Positions 8,798-17,823 of a stretch of DNA of 64,000 bases are shown piece by piece. Source of the DNA: Planococcus rifietoensis (GTDB lineage Bacteria > Bacillota > Bacilli > Bacillales_A > Planococcaceae); contig NZ_CP013659.2 in the NCBI RefSeq assembly GCF_001465795.2, forward strand, positions 2,746,501 to 2,810,500, in the 5' to 3' direction. The translations under genes were made by a program, and so were the position numbers. Within the stretch, counting starts at the first letter, position 1; each line of letters begins with the position of its first letter. The notes beneath the pieces were generated by a model that worked only from the letters and a program-made list of their open reading frames with translations, was not told the DNA's origin and did not search any database.

Positions 8798-9979
8798 TTA
8801 TAAGTTTTCGAAAAACAAGCGCAACACGTCCGCGCCGCCGATGAATGTGCCGAGCGAACTGCCGAGATTGGTCAATACGATCACCAGCAATACACGTGTC
8901 ACTTTATTGTCCCAAAAGCCTTTGACGGTGAACACGTCTTTCGACAAGGTATCGAAATCCCCAACATTCGGCCGGCGGACAAAAGCTTGCGTGAGCCCTG
9001 AAAACCAGCCCGCCGCAACGAGCGGATTGAGCGATGAAATCGGCGCGGCAACAAAGGCGGTGAGGATCGCAAGCGGGTGGCCGAAAGCGACCGCCGCACC
9101 AATCGCGGCAAGCGTGCCGTTCCAAAGAATCCAGCTAACCGCCTGGTCAAATCCAGCGGCCGGGTTTGCATAAAATGTATACGCAATTATCGACAAGATG
9201 AGCAGCGGAATGGCCCAACCGATAATCTTCGGCCATTTCGATTTTTTTGGCACTTCGTTGAGCGCCTTCAAATCCTGCTCTTGATGGATTTCACGCGTGA
9301 TGCCGGGAATATGGGCGGCACCGAGAACTGCGACGACCTTTTTCCCAGGCGCTTCTTTGATTTTTTGCGCCAAATACTGGTCGCGTTCATCGATAAGCGG
9401 CTTTTTGATGCGCGGGAAGGCTTTCGTGAAATCGTCCATCACCGCGTTCAATGTATCTTGCTGCTTCATCTTCTCCAGTTCCTCTTCGGAAATCGATTCC
9501 TTGCTGAAGATGCTGAAAAATACAGACGAAATCAGCTGGGTTTTCCCCATCAGCCCGATATTGCCCCAAATGCGCGAAAACGTCACTTGGATATTGCGGT
9601 CGGCAAGGACCAGCTCTGCTCCGGTCTCTTCTGCCGAACGGATGCCCTGGATCATTTCCGAACCGGGCTTGATGCCGAACTGGTCAGCTAGACGGTTTTG
9701 GAATGAGGAAATGGCCAAGTTCATCAATAACAGGCTTGCCTTCTTGTCCTTGATAATTTTAAAGATATCGGTTTCTTTCCATTTCTTATCCTGCATGACC
9801 GATTCATAGCGCTGTGCGTCGAGTTCGATGCACACGGAATCCGGCCGTTCGCGTTCGACGACTTCCTTTACCTGCTCTGCGCTCAGTTTGGACACATGCG
9901 CGGTGCCGATCAAAATCAATTGTTTGCCGTCCACTTCGAGACGGGTGATATTGTCTTCGGTCATTATTTCTTGTGTCAT
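8798..9979 (-). CDS. TraB/PrgY-family membrane protein
   Basis: 393 residues. The N-terminal half is a TraB domain with the family landmarks LIGTAHVSKLSAEQV (near 22-36), ERPDSVCIELDAQRY (near 44-58) and VVAVLGAAHIPGI (near 215). The C-terminal half, after about residue 250, has several membrane helices. PrgY-type members limit peptide pheromone signalling in enterococci; the wider family is thought to be a metal-dependent membrane protease related to Tiki. The chromosomal role in Bacillales is unknown. The ATG follows a GAAGGAAG site. Confidence 0.9.
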   Translation of the reverse strand: MTQEIMTEDNITRLEVDGKQLILIGTAHVSKLSAEQVKEVVERERPDSVCIELDAQRYESVMQDKKWKETDIFKIIKDKKASLLLMNLAISSFQNRLADQFGIKPGSEMIQGIRSAEETGAELVLADRNIQVTFSRIWGNIGLMGKTQLISSVFFSIFSKESISEEELEKMKQQDTLNAVMDDFTKAFPRIKKPLIDERDQYLAQKIKEAPGKKVVAVLGAAHIPGITREIHQEQDLKALNEVPKKSKWPKIIGWAIPLLILSIIAYTFYANPAAGFDQAVSWILWNGTLAAIGAAVAFGHPLAILTAFVAAPISSLNPLVAAGWFSGLTQAFVRRPNVGDFDTLSKDVFTVKGFWDNKVTRVLLVIVLTNLGSSLGTFIGGADVLRLFFENL

Positions 9980-10094
9980 GAGTGTACTTCCTTCATAGAA
10001 TAGGATTTCTTCTTCATTTACGGTTGCCGATGAAAAAGACTGTCTATTCTTTATAATGAATCACCAAGCGCAAAATATCAATCTTTTCGAAAGC

Positions 10095-10937
10095 TTATAA
10101 TTCTGGCGCGTTAAACGTATTGCCCTCATTCAGATCACCGGCACGGAAGCCTTTATAGAACCATTCCTTACGCTGTTCAGAAGTGCCGTGAGTGAAGCTT
10201 TCTGGTACAGCGTAGCCACGCGTTCGCTTCTGGATTGTATCGTCGCCGACCGCACTGGCAGCCGTCAGGGCTTCTTCCAAATCCCCTTCTTCCAGATAGC
10301 CCAAGCCTTGAGCATGATGCGCCCAGACGCCCGACAAATAATCCGCCTGTAATTCCAAGCGCACTTGCAATTGATTGTATTCGGTCTCGCTCAGCTGATT
10401 TCGCGCCTGCTGGACATCCCCAAGCACGCCAAGCAGGTTCTGCACGTGATGGCCGACTTCATGCGCGACGACGTACGCCATTGCAAAATCACCAGGTGCG
10501 TTGAACTGACGCTCGAGTTCATCGTAAAAGCTTAAATCGATGTATAGCTTGGAATCCGCCGGGCAGTAAAACGGCCCCGTTGCAGAACCGGCCATGCCGC
10601 ATGCTGACTGGACGCTTCCGGAAAACAGCACCAAAGTCGGCTCGACATATTCCATGCCTTCTTCAGCAAACACTTCCGCCCACACCTCTTCTGTATCTGC
10701 GAGGACGACCGATACGAAATCGGCCAGTTCTTCTTCCCGCTCACTTGCCACATATGGTTCCGAAGTAGAAGTTCCTCCGCTGTCGCCGAGTATCGCTCCC
10801 GGGTCTCCCCCGAGAAACGTGATCAACAGGACAATCAGCAAGCCGCCAATCCCGCCGCCGGCAAGAACTGGCCCGCCAACACTGCGCCCTCTCCTGTCTT
10901 CTACATTCCTGCTGCCCGCTCGCCCTTTCCATTTCAT
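10095..10937 (-). CDS. YpfJ-like neutral zinc metallopeptidase
   Basis: 280 residues. A basic, Arg/Gly-rich N-terminus (MKWKGRAGSRN) is followed by one membrane segment near 25-45, then an extracytoplasmic peptidase domain. The zinc site HEVGHHVQN (HExxH) lies near residue 160, followed by EADYLSGVWAHH-like residues (ELQADYLSGVWAHHA) that supply the third ligand. FCPADSKLYIDLSFYDEL-type residues before it match the family. Substrate unknown. Probably an outward-facing membrane-anchored protease. The start follows an AAAGAGGG site. Confidence 0.92.
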   Translation of the reverse strand: MKWKGRAGSRNVEDRRGRSVGGPVLAGGGIGGLLIVLLITFLGGDPGAILGDSGGTSTSEPYVASEREEELADFVSVVLADTEEVWAEVFAEEGMEYVEPTLVLFSGSVQSACGMAGSATGPFYCPADSKLYIDLSFYDELERQFNAPGDFAMAYVVAHEVGHHVQNLLGVLGDVQQARNQLSETEYNQLQVRLELQADYLSGVWAHHAQGLGYLEEGDLEEALTAASAVGDDTIQKRTRGYAVPESFTHGTSEQRKEWFYKGFRAGDLNEGNTFNAPEL

Positions 10938-10996
10938 AACCGAAACCCTCTTTCCGCATCCATTTTAATAAAGCTATACCCGTTTCATTAGAAACT

Positions 10997-11593
10997 TTAA
11001 TCCCATCTTGGCAAGCGGTAGACCAAAAATCGTTCGCGTGGATCGTCCGCCCCCACTGGCAGCGCAATATCGCTGATCAATTCAAAAGCAGTACGCCGGT
11101 CGAGGAAATCGGTATACTCGATTGCCGGATAAAATAAAATCACTTCGACTTCCCGGGGATGATCGGCTACTGATGCCAAAATCTTATCTACTACCGTCAT
11201 GAACACCGGATCGGAAAACGGATTGAAAAAATAAAACCAGCGGTCATCCGGATGGATCTCATAATCTTGTGCATAGCCGTTAATGAACTCGATATCCGGT
11301 TTTCCCTTAAAGCGCTGCAAATTCCGCAGTGCGGCTTCGTGAAGCGAAGGGTCGACTTCCACTCCTGCAGACGCCGTCCCGAACAAATGATGTGCAAAGA
11401 AATTCAAACGCCCTTTGCCGCTCCCGAAATCGACCAGCCTGCCATTGCCCTTCAGCGGATGTGCCTTGAACAATCTATCCAGCCACGCATAGGGCGTCAC
11501 TTCGAAACGATGTTCATGCATCGACGCGTTAAAGCCCATCTGCTCCCCACCCGTGTGGATATTCAATTGCCGATCCATTTGATGATCGTCCAT
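10997..11593 (-). CDS. Class I SAM-dependent methyltransferase
   Basis: 198 residues with a Rossmann-type SAM-binding segment: GRLVDFGSGKGRLNFFAHH near 55-73 (motif I), then SAGVEVDPSLHEAAL (motif II acidic residue) and an NPFSDPVF segment near 125. This layout is common in small uncharacterised methyltransferases; the acceptor cannot be predicted. The ATG is preceded by AAAGGAGG. It lies upstream of the YpfJ-like gene on the same strand, about 60 bp apart, and could be cotranscribed with it. Confidence 0.85.
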   Translation of the reverse strand: MDDHQMDRQLNIHTGGEQMGFNASMHEHRFEVTPYAWLDRLFKAHPLKGNGRLVDFGSGKGRLNFFAHHLFGTASAGVEVDPSLHEAALRNLQRFKGKPDIEFINGYAQDYEIHPDDRWFYFFNPFSDPVFMTVVDKILASVADHPREVEVILFYPAIEYTDFLDRRTAFELISDIALPVGADDPRERFLVYRLPRWD

Positions 11594-11679
11594 CTGTTTG
11601 CCTCCTTTAATCTATTGAGAGCAGTTCAAGCCGCAGCTTTCTATTCCCACATTTTGCAAAATAAAAAATACTTTTTCTC

Positions 11680-11708
11680 TTGCCATTCCCATTTCTTTCT
11701 GTTATATT
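11680..11708 (+). promoter_or_regulatory. SigA-type promoter of the lysine riboswitch-dapA unit
   Basis: TTGCCA, a 17-base spacer, then TATATT, placed about 35 bases before the riboswitch. Spacing and box quality fit a housekeeping promoter. Confidence 0.75.
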
Positions 11709-11740
11709 ACAGCTAATTCAATAATTTCTTGCTTCCTTAG

Positions 11741-11984
11741 TGGAGCGAGGATAGAGGCGCAAAAACCATCAGTACGCAATCCGAGGAGTATGAGCTCTTA
11801 AGAAGATTGCCGAAAGGGGGATTTGCCGAAGCGGCAGGATGCTCATATTCCTGTGCGCTGGTTCTGCACTGAAGAAGTGTCGGACTGTCATATAGGAAAC
11901 TATATGGAGGGCTATCTGACGAACAGGAACGATTGGTAAACATTGTTTCTAACGGCAGCAACGGGCCCCCGTTGCTGCCTTTTT
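11741..11984 (+). promoter_or_regulatory. Lysine riboswitch (L box) with attenuator
   Basis: The leader has the conserved L-box landmarks in order: gatagaggcgc, a nearby agta, gccgaaaggggg, tgccgaag, gctggttctgcactgaag, cggactgtcat and tatggagggctat. It ends in a strong intrinsic terminator just before dapA. In the known mechanism, lysine binding favours the terminator and lowers expression of lysine/diaminopimelate synthesis genes. Its placement directly upstream of dapA fits. Confidence 0.92.
11954..11984 (+). terminator. Riboswitch-controlled attenuator
   Basis: Stem GGCAGCAACGG/CCGTTGCTGCC followed by TTTTT, ending about 65 bases before the dapA start. It is the expression platform of the lysine riboswitch. 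Confidence 0.9.
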
Positions 11985-12048
11985 GTTTACTCCGGACCGG
12001 CCCCCACCTCTAACTTTTGAAAAAAACTTAGAAAAGGGTGTGTTCTCT

Positions 12049-12939
12049 ATGAAATTCGGTCAAGTGATCACTGCGATGGCGACGCCATTCGACTCAGACG
12101 GTGAAATCGATTTTCAGGCAACAACAAATCTCGTGGAATATCTAATCAATAACGGTTCGGACGGCATCGTCGTCGCCGGGACAACCGGCGAATCGCCGAC
12201 TTTGTCAACAGACGAAAAAGTGGCACTGTTCGTCCATGTTGTCACTGTCGCAGACGGGCGTGCAAAAATCATCGCGGGCACCGGCTCGAACAATACGCGC
12301 GCTTCGGTCGCTTTGACCCAGCAAGCAGAGCAAGCGGGCGTCGATGGCATCATGCTCGTCACCCCTTACTATAACAAACCATCACAGGAAGGCATGTACC
12401 GCCATTTTGAAGCGATCGCAAACGCGACGGCGCTTCCGGTCATGCTCTATAATATTCCGGGCCGCAGCGTCGTCAATCTATCAGTCGATACCATCGTCCG
12501 CTTGTCGCTTATCGACAATATCACCTGCGTGAAAGAAGCGAGCGGAGATTTGGATGCTGCTTCAGAAATCATTGAACGCACAAGCAGCGACTTCGCCGTC
12601 TATAGCGGCGACGACAGCCTGACTTTGCCGATGCTTTCTATCGGCGGAACGGGCATTGTCTCAGTGGCTTCGCACATCATCGGCAATGACATGCAGGAGA
12701 TGATCAAATTATTCCGCACAGGCGATACAGCTGGAGCCGCCGCGCTTCACCGCAAATTGCTGCCGACGATGAAAGCGTTGTTCGCAGCACCGAGCCCAAG
12801 CCCGGTCAAAGCGGCGCTCAACCTATTGGGCGTCCCGGTTGGCGGCGTACGCTTGCCGATGCTCGCATTAACAGAAGAAGAAACTGCTACCTTGCAGCAA
12901 TTCCTGCCGTCCGCTAAACAAGACGCGGTCACCAATTAA
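12049..12939 (+). CDS. dapA: 4-hydroxy-tetrahydrodipicolinate synthase
   Basis: 296 residues. It condenses pyruvate with aspartate semialdehyde, the first committed step to diaminopimelate and lysine. Seen: AGTTGESPTL near 43-52, Tyr134 in YNIPGR, and the Schiff-base lysine Lys162 in CVKEASGD, all expected for DapA. The start at MKFGQV matches the family's usual N-terminus; an in-frame ATG 22 codons upstream falls inside the attenuator and is not used here. Regulated by the lysine riboswitch. It stands alone rather than in a dap operon. Confidence 0.97.
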   Translation: MKFGQVITAMATPFDSDGEIDFQATTNLVEYLINNGSDGIVVAGTTGESPTLSTDEKVALFVHVVTVADGRAKIIAGTGSNNTRASVALTQQAEQAGVDGIMLVTPYYNKPSQEGMYRHFEAIANATALPVMLYNIPGRSVVNLSVDTIVRLSLIDNITCVKEASGDLDAASEIIERTSSDFAVYSGDDSLTLPMLSIGGTGIVSVASHIIGNDMQEMIKLFRTGDTAGAAALHRKLLPTMKALFAAPSPSPVKAALNLLGVPVGGVRLPMLALTEEETATLQQFLPSAKQDAVTN

Positions 12940-12986
12940 AAAAAAGCTTCGCAGATCCGTTGTTTCAGGGTCTGCGAAGCTTTTTC
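12940..12986. terminator. Bidirectional terminator between dapA and the RsbR-like gene
   Basis: agcttcgcagatcc pairs with gggtctgcgaagct, with A and T runs on either side; serves two converging genes. Confidence 0.85.
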
Positions 12987-13821
12987 AATTATAGACGTTT
13001 TCCAGGGCGCGCTTCAAACTGCCCCCAATGTTCAATGTCCGCACATCCACGCCGAGTGTGGTCAAGGATTGCGCAGTCTCCGGACGGATCCCCGTCAACA
13101 CCGCTTTGACACCGATCAACTCCAGCGACTGGATGATCTTAATGACTTGATCGGCCACCATCGTATCGACCCGGATCACTCCTGATAAATCGACAATCAA
13201 TGTATTGATCTTCAATTCACTTGCCGACAAGAGCGTGCGCTCCAAAATATAACGCGCCCGGTCGATTTCAATGCTGCCGACGAGCGGCAAAATGGCGACC
13301 GAATCGCTGATTGGGACGACAGGTGCCGACAATTCCAGAAACTCCTGGCGTGCTGTCGCTAAATTGCGTTGATAAGAAGTCGTATACGCATGGGTATAGG
13401 AATACGTCGCATGATCTAAAAGCGCATGCAATAATTCCGCCGCATCATACGTTATTTCCGGGGAAATAGCCAAACGGCGGCCTTCACTTTTAATCAAGGT
13501 CGCAATGTGCTTCCGGTACAATGCCGTTTCAGCAAGCGCCACATCCAAGGTCATGCCGTGCTCCAAGAAAAAGTTCCCGGTGGCGGTTCCCCACTTTGAC
13601 ATATCCGCCATGATTTCTTCTTCGCGGCAGCTGTTCTGCAAGGATTTGCCGAGCAATTCAATGAATCGAACGCGCTCTTCCAACACCAGTGCCGAAAACT
13701 CCCGGTTGCTTTCCACCAGTTCTTTCGGCAAAGCCGCATGCCGCTCTTCCTGAATCAATTCCGCAATCATATATTTTTCTTCTTCCACTCGTTTACCGAA
13801 TAACACCATTTCTTTTTCCAT
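12985..13821 (-). CDS. RsbR-like stressosome protein (STAS domain)
   Basis: 278 residues, matching the RsbRA-RD paralogues in length. The N-terminal part (to about 150) is helical, like the globin-fold sensor of RsbR proteins. The C-terminal STAS domain holds DLSGVIRVDTMVADQVIK and VLTGIRPETAQSLTTLGVD, each with the threonine at the place that RsbT phosphorylates in RsbRA. The start at MEKEMV was chosen because GGAGG lies six bases before it; an earlier ATG lacks this. It would feed stress signals to SigB. The rest of the sigB locus is not in this window. Confidence 0.9.
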   Translation of the reverse strand: MEKEMVLFGKRVEEEKYMIAELIQEERHAALPKELVESNREFSALVLEERVRFIELLGKSLQNSCREEEIMADMSKWGTATGNFFLEHGMTLDVALAETALYRKHIATLIKSEGRRLAISPEITYDAAELLHALLDHATYSYTHAYTTSYQRNLATARQEFLELSAPVVPISDSVAILPLVGSIEIDRARYILERTLLSASELKINTLIVDLSGVIRVDTMVADQVIKIIQSLELIGVKAVLTGIRPETAQSLTTLGVDVRTLNIGGSLKRALENVYN

Positions 13822-13917
13822 TGGTACCTCCGTCAATTGCTGCTCGCTTTATTTCTTGCAACGGATTCATTATACCTAATCTTCTATACAAGAAATAGCT
13901 TTTTGCTTTTACTGAGA

Positions 13918-13948
13918 AAAAAATGCCTGCCGGTTGGCAGGCATTTTC
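13918..13948 (-). terminator. Terminator after the CWB2 protein gene
   Basis: atgcctgcc/ggcaggcat stem with T-rich flank on the minus strand. Confidence 0.8.
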
Positions 13949-13953
13949 AGGTA

Positions 13954-14973
13954 TTATTTTGCAAATAATTGTTTCAATGTTTCAGAAGAAACGGCTCCTT
14001 CGCCGCCGAGAATTGTGTAGAAGGAATCTGGTGTTTCGAAGTTCTGGATTTGTTGTTTAGATGCTTCAGATGGCGTTTTTGCAGTCAAAACTAATGCTCC
14101 ACCGTATGAAGCTGCTAAAGCACTCCCCGACAATGCATCCGGATAGTTTGCTCCTGTAGCAATAAAGGTTTCACTTTGATTTTCGATGAATCCGAACTCT
14201 AGTGCGAATTCATTGAATTCTTTATTTGTCTCATAACGAGTTTTTCCAGCGATACGGATTGGGTCTACGAACAAGTCTTCAACTGCCGGCCCAACTGCAC
14301 CTTCACCGCCAACGATGATTGGCCATTCTGGCTGGTTCGCTTTGATGTAATCAGCAACGACTGTTGGTACAGCGCCTGATGCTGGTACTAGAAGGATTGG
14401 ATCTGCATAATAGCCTGCAGCTGGAGAAACAGACAATGAATCAGCAAAGTTTGCGCCAGTCGCTACATAAAGAGTATCCCCCATGCCCACTTCTTCTGCG
14501 ATATTAACAGCAGTCTCATAACGTGTTTTTCCGTTGATACGCTCTACATTGATCTTAAGTGCTGAGATTTCTTTTTGTACTTTTTCAGAAATTGCGCCAG
14601 TTCCACCTACCAAGATAACTTTCTTTGCGCCAAGGCGCTTCAGCTCAGCAGCAAATCCTGTAGGCAATGAATCTTTTTTCGTCAAAAGTAAAGGAGAGTA
14701 ATATGCGCCAGCCAATGGTGTTGCAGCCAATGCATCCGGGAAATCCCCGCCTGTTGCTACAACGACTGTTTCAACACTGTTATCAGGCCAGTCCTGAGAG
14801 ACTTCCAAGCTCGTCTGGTAGCGATCGCTTCCAGCAAAACGGTAAGAATTGTCTTCAGTAAGTTCAGCTGCAGATGCTGCACCAGTCGGTAAAATTGCTC
14901 CAAGAGCCAAAGCTGCAGTCAATGCTGCAGTCGTCAAAACTTTGCTATAAGTCATCGTTATTCGTTTCCCCAT
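13954..14973 (-). CDS. Secreted cell-wall-binding protein with three CWB2 repeats
   Basis: 339 residues. A signal peptide (Ala-rich core, likely cleavage after ASAAE-type residues near 36) precedes three CWB2-type modules, each announced by a short motif: RFAGSDRYQTS (about 46), RINGKTRYETA (about 144) and RIAGKTRYETN (about 241). CWB2 triplets bind secondary wall polymers non-covalently. Here nothing else is attached, so there is no visible enzymatic domain. The first ATG lacks a clear ribosome binding site; the ATG at codon 7 (MTYSKV) is an alternative start. Confidence 0.88.
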   Translation of the reverse strand: MGKRITMTYSKVLTTAALTAALALGAILPTGAASAAELTEDNSYRFAGSDRYQTSLEVSQDWPDNSVETVVVATGGDFPDALAATPLAGAYYSPLLLTKKDSLPTGFAAELKRLGAKKVILVGGTGAISEKVQKEISALKINVERINGKTRYETAVNIAEEVGMGDTLYVATGANFADSLSVSPAAGYYADPILLVPASGAVPTVVADYIKANQPEWPIIVGGEGAVGPAVEDLFVDPIRIAGKTRYETNKEFNEFALEFGFIENQSETFIATGANYPDALSGSALAASYGGALVLTAKTPSEASKQQIQNFETPDSFYTILGGEGAVSSETLKQLFAK

Positions 14974-15173
14974 TCTGTAATGTATTCATTTCTTTTCCAA
15001 TTATATGATATTTTATGAACATTACAATAGGTTTACAAAAATATTTTTTAGTAGGCATAAATACTTCTTCGCCACTTCAATTTAAACAATAATTTAATAA
15101 CTCCACAGATTCTTCTTCAACTTCTCATTCATGACTCTTATCCTCTTCTTCAAATTTCCTAAGCTGTGCCAAG

Positions 15174-15200
15174 GTTTATGAACTCTCGCTTTCCGGGTAC
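15174..15200 (+). promoter_or_regulatory. Candidate SigB promoter
   Basis: GTTTAT, a 15-base spacer, then GGGTAC, close to the SigB consensus GTTTAA...GGGTAT. It lies about 55 bases before the YsnF/YflT-type gene, whose Bacillus relatives are general-stress proteins. Placement supports it, but the -10 differs by one base from the consensus. Confidence 0.5.
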
Positions 15201-15253
15201 ATAAGCCATAACGCAGACACGGCAAAACATTGACCTTACAGGAGGATGCTATT

Positions 15254-16084
15254 ATGCAAAAACACGGCCATAAATTGATCGGCACGTTTGATGTGCAGGC
15301 GGAAGTGATCCATGAGATAGGTGAATTGAAAGCACAAGGATATAAGGAAGAAGATATGTACGTCGTTGCTTTGAACGGACAACAACTGCAAATGGTACAA
15401 GGGCAGACGGATGTCCATTTAAATACGGACGAGGGCGATTTCATGGACAAGTTCAAATCGTTCATTTCCGGCGAAGACCCGACAAAAGATGCGCTCAAGC
15501 AAATGGGCCTCTCCGACTTTGAGGCGGACGAGTACTATAAGCAAATCCAAAGCGGCAAAATCGTTCTATATATAGACAGTGAATACGGCATGAATTACCA
15601 GAATTTCGATGCCGCCGCTGCCAGCTTATCTGGAAATGGGCGTGCCCAAGAAGATCGGCCAACAACCGAAACGCCTGATTTGAGCGACGAACAACGGATG
15701 GAACTTCACGAAGAACGCTTGGCGGTCGATAAGAAATGGGTCGAATCCGGAAGTGTCGATATCCGGAAGAACACCATTGAAGAACAACAGACGCTTGATG
15801 TTCCGTATGAACGGGAAGAAGTCGAAGTCGAACGCCGCCCAGTCAATCAGGAGCTATCGGAATATGAAGCGAGCGGCCACTCCGCTGAGACTTACGAAAA
15901 AGACGGCCTTTGGCATATTCCCGTCATCGAAGAACGCCTGGAAGTGCGCAAAGTGAAATATGTCAGCGAGGAGATCATCGTCCATAAACGCAAAGTCCAG
16001 GAGACAAAGCATATCAGCGAAACGGTGCAGCGTGAGACAGTTGATATTGATGAAAATAATGTCCAGCGCTATGAAAAGCCTTAA
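15254..16084 (+). CDS. General stress protein: YflT-like N-terminus plus YsnF-type DUF2382 domain
   Basis: 276 residues. Residues 5-100 resemble the YflT/GsP-17M heat-stress domain (KLIGTFDVQAEVIHEIGEL, then YVVALNG). The C-terminal half carries a DUF2382 (YsnF/AvaK) domain with repeated ERLAVDKKWVESG and ERLEVRKVKYVSEE-like units. The chosen ATG follows ACAGGAGG; an in-frame start eight codons earlier has no such site. Function of both domains is unknown beyond stress induction. The SigB-like promoter upstream and the RsbR-like gene nearby fit that picture. Confidence 0.88.
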   Translation: MQKHGHKLIGTFDVQAEVIHEIGELKAQGYKEEDMYVVALNGQQLQMVQGQTDVHLNTDEGDFMDKFKSFISGEDPTKDALKQMGLSDFEADEYYKQIQSGKIVLYIDSEYGMNYQNFDAAAASLSGNGRAQEDRPTTETPDLSDEQRMELHEERLAVDKKWVESGSVDIRKNTIEEQQTLDVPYEREEVEVERRPVNQELSEYEASGHSAETYEKDGLWHIPVIEERLEVRKVKYVSEEIIVHKRKVQETKHISETVQRETVDIDENNVQRYEKP

Positions 16085-16086
16085 AC

Positions 16087-16123
16087 AAAAAAACGACCCC
16101 AGATTTTGGGGTCGTTTTTTTGT
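16087..16123. terminator. Bidirectional terminator
   Basis: aaaaaacgacccca/tggggtcgtttttt hairpin between converging genes. Confidence 0.9.
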
Positions 16124-16129
16124 GTTTAA

Positions 16130-16768
16130 TTAAAATGCGGCAAACAAGAACATCGCTAACAAGGTAATGATGACAACTGCCAACAGCACGGACGGGATCA
16201 CAATTACGAAAAATCCTTTCCAAGCTGAAAATCGCTGTGCTTCTCCAACTGCTTTGCACTGGATTACAAACGTCCAAATGCCGACGATAATCACGGCTGC
16301 CAGCAGCAGAAAGCCGATTACCATACCGAGACCCGTGTCAGGCTCTGACATGGCGGGGTCTACTTCTGCATAGAAAGTTGACGGTGATGTGAGCAGCCAA
16401 ATTAGCCACATCGGCAATAGCCAAATTTGCGGAATGCTTGATGTGACGACCGCACGGAACATTTCCGAATACGTCCCGACGCCGCCGAATAATTTTCCCA
16501 ACAGCTTATAAATGCCGGAAATGATGGCGATCCCAGCGACTGCAGAAAGTGGCCCGAGCAGTAAGGCGCCAAGAATCACTCCTGTGGCCGGAAACATTTC
16601 CTCACCACCGGAAGCCCCGGAAAGCGCCCCTGCAAATCCTACCAGCACTAACAGTAAGACGATAAAGCTGGTAGTTTTTTCTTCGATGACATAGCGCACC
16701 GTCTCACGTGGGCGCGTCCAGATGGCGGTAAATGGATTCAATTCAGCGTACGCAGTCGGCTCATTCAT
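16130..16768 (-). CDS. Yip1-family membrane protein
   Basis: 212 residues with about five membrane segments after a short cytoplasmic N-terminus. NPFTAIWTRPRETVRYVIEE near the start is the typical Yip1-domain opening (W-x-x-P...T). Bacterial Yip1-like proteins have no settled role. It has its own terminator downstream (at 16087) and is not clearly in an operon. Confidence 0.8.
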   Translation of the reverse strand: MNEPTAYAELNPFTAIWTRPRETVRYVIEEKTTSFIVLLLVLVGFAGALSGASGGEEMFPATGVILGALLLGPLSAVAGIAIISGIYKLLGKLFGGVGTYSEMFRAVVTSSIPQIWLLPMWLIWLLTSPSTFYAEVDPAMSEPDTGLGMVIGFLLLAAVIIVGIWTFVIQCKAVGEAQRFSAWKGFFVIVIPSVLLAVVIITLLAMFLFAAF

Positions 16769-16893
16769 TCAGCAACCCGCCTCGTTTCCCTTTTTCTGTA
16801 TATCTCATGAATATTTCCCCCTTTTATTCCCATCTAATCACACTCTCCTATACTTGTAAATGACTGGAAGAAAGATAACGGACTGCATGCCGT

Positions 16894-16926
16894 TAAAAAA
16901 AGCTTAGGCAGCTGCTGCCTAAGCTT
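16894..16926 (-). terminator. Terminator overlapping the SDR stop codon
   Basis: aaagcttaggcagc/gctgcctaagcttt, perfect stem; its right arm covers the stop codon of the downstream SDR. Confidence 0.8.
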
Positions 16927-17806
16927 TCGGATTTCCGTCTTCAGGTTCTTTCGCTGACTGTCCAGGTTCATAGAGCGTTCCGCTATGCGGTGCTTCAGGC
17001 GGCGTTTTCTCTAAATTCATTTTGACGAATCTTGCCGAGCGCTTCTCCAGCATCTTCGGCGCGATTCGCGTCAGCAAGCGCACGGTTTTCATCTTCCGCC
17101 CGACTTCGACGACTTCTTTCGGTTCGTCGATCAAATCGATGATGACTTTGACTGCCTGCATCGGATCATCCATCGGTTTCATGTCGACCACATTGCCTGA
17201 ATAATTCCCAGCGTGTTCGAACCACGGCGTGTCTGTCGCCCAAGGGAGTACTGAACAAACATGGATATCTTGATGCCCTTCCAGTTTCATTTCTTCGTTA
17301 AGCGCTGAACTGAAACCGAGAACAGCATGTTTGCTTGCGCTATAGCCGGTGAAATAAGGAAATGCGACATCGCTCGCCACCGAGCCGATATTGATCAAGG
17401 TGCCGCTGCCGATTTCCTTGAAATGGCGCAGCGCAAAATGGCTCCCGTTGACCGTTCCTTTGACATTCACTTCCACCATGCGCGCAAGGTCTTCAAGCGG
17501 AATATCGGTGAATGGGCCAATTACACCAACCCCTGCGTTATTGATCCACACATCGATTTTCCCGAAACTGGTCAGCGCTTCCTCGAACAGCCACGCGACG
17601 TCCGCTTCACGGCTGACATCCATCGTCACTGCAATGGCGTTCGGCCCGAGTTCGCTCGCAAGCGCTTCGATCAAGCCGGTGCTTCGCGCTGCCAATACCA
17701 GATTCGCGCCGTCTTTCGCCAATTGCCGTGCCACTTCCTTGCCGAGCCCGCTGGAGGCGCCGGTGATGACGATCGTTTTGCCGCGCCGTGATTGTTCCTG
17801 TGCCAT
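16919..17806 (-). CDS. Short-chain dehydrogenase/reductase (first of two paralogues)
   Basis: 295 residues with the classical SDR signature: TGASSGLG (NAD(P) binding), NNAGVG, and the catalytic YSASK. Start at MAQEQSRRG is set by GGGGGAGG seven bases before it, although the frame is open further upstream. A C-terminal extension of about 60 residues (MLEKRSARFVKMN and a Pro/Glu-rich tail) goes beyond the core fold. It follows the second SDR (17824-18732) with a gap of only 17 bases; the pair look like a tandem duplication and one operon. Substrates unknown. Confidence 0.9.
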   Translation of the reverse strand: MAQEQSRRGKTIVITGASSGLGKEVARQLAKDGANLVLAARSTGLIEALASELGPNAIAVTMDVSREADVAWLFEEALTSFGKIDVWINNAGVGVIGPFTDIPLEDLARMVEVNVKGTVNGSHFALRHFKEIGSGTLINIGSVASDVAFPYFTGYSASKHAVLGFSSALNEEMKLEGHQDIHVCSVLPWATDTPWFEHAGNYSGNVVDMKPMDDPMQAVKVIIDLIDEPKEVVEVGRKMKTVRLLTRIAPKMLEKRSARFVKMNLEKTPPEAPHSGTLYEPGQSAKEPEDGNPKA

Positions 17807-17823
17807 GCCGCCTCCCCCTTTCT

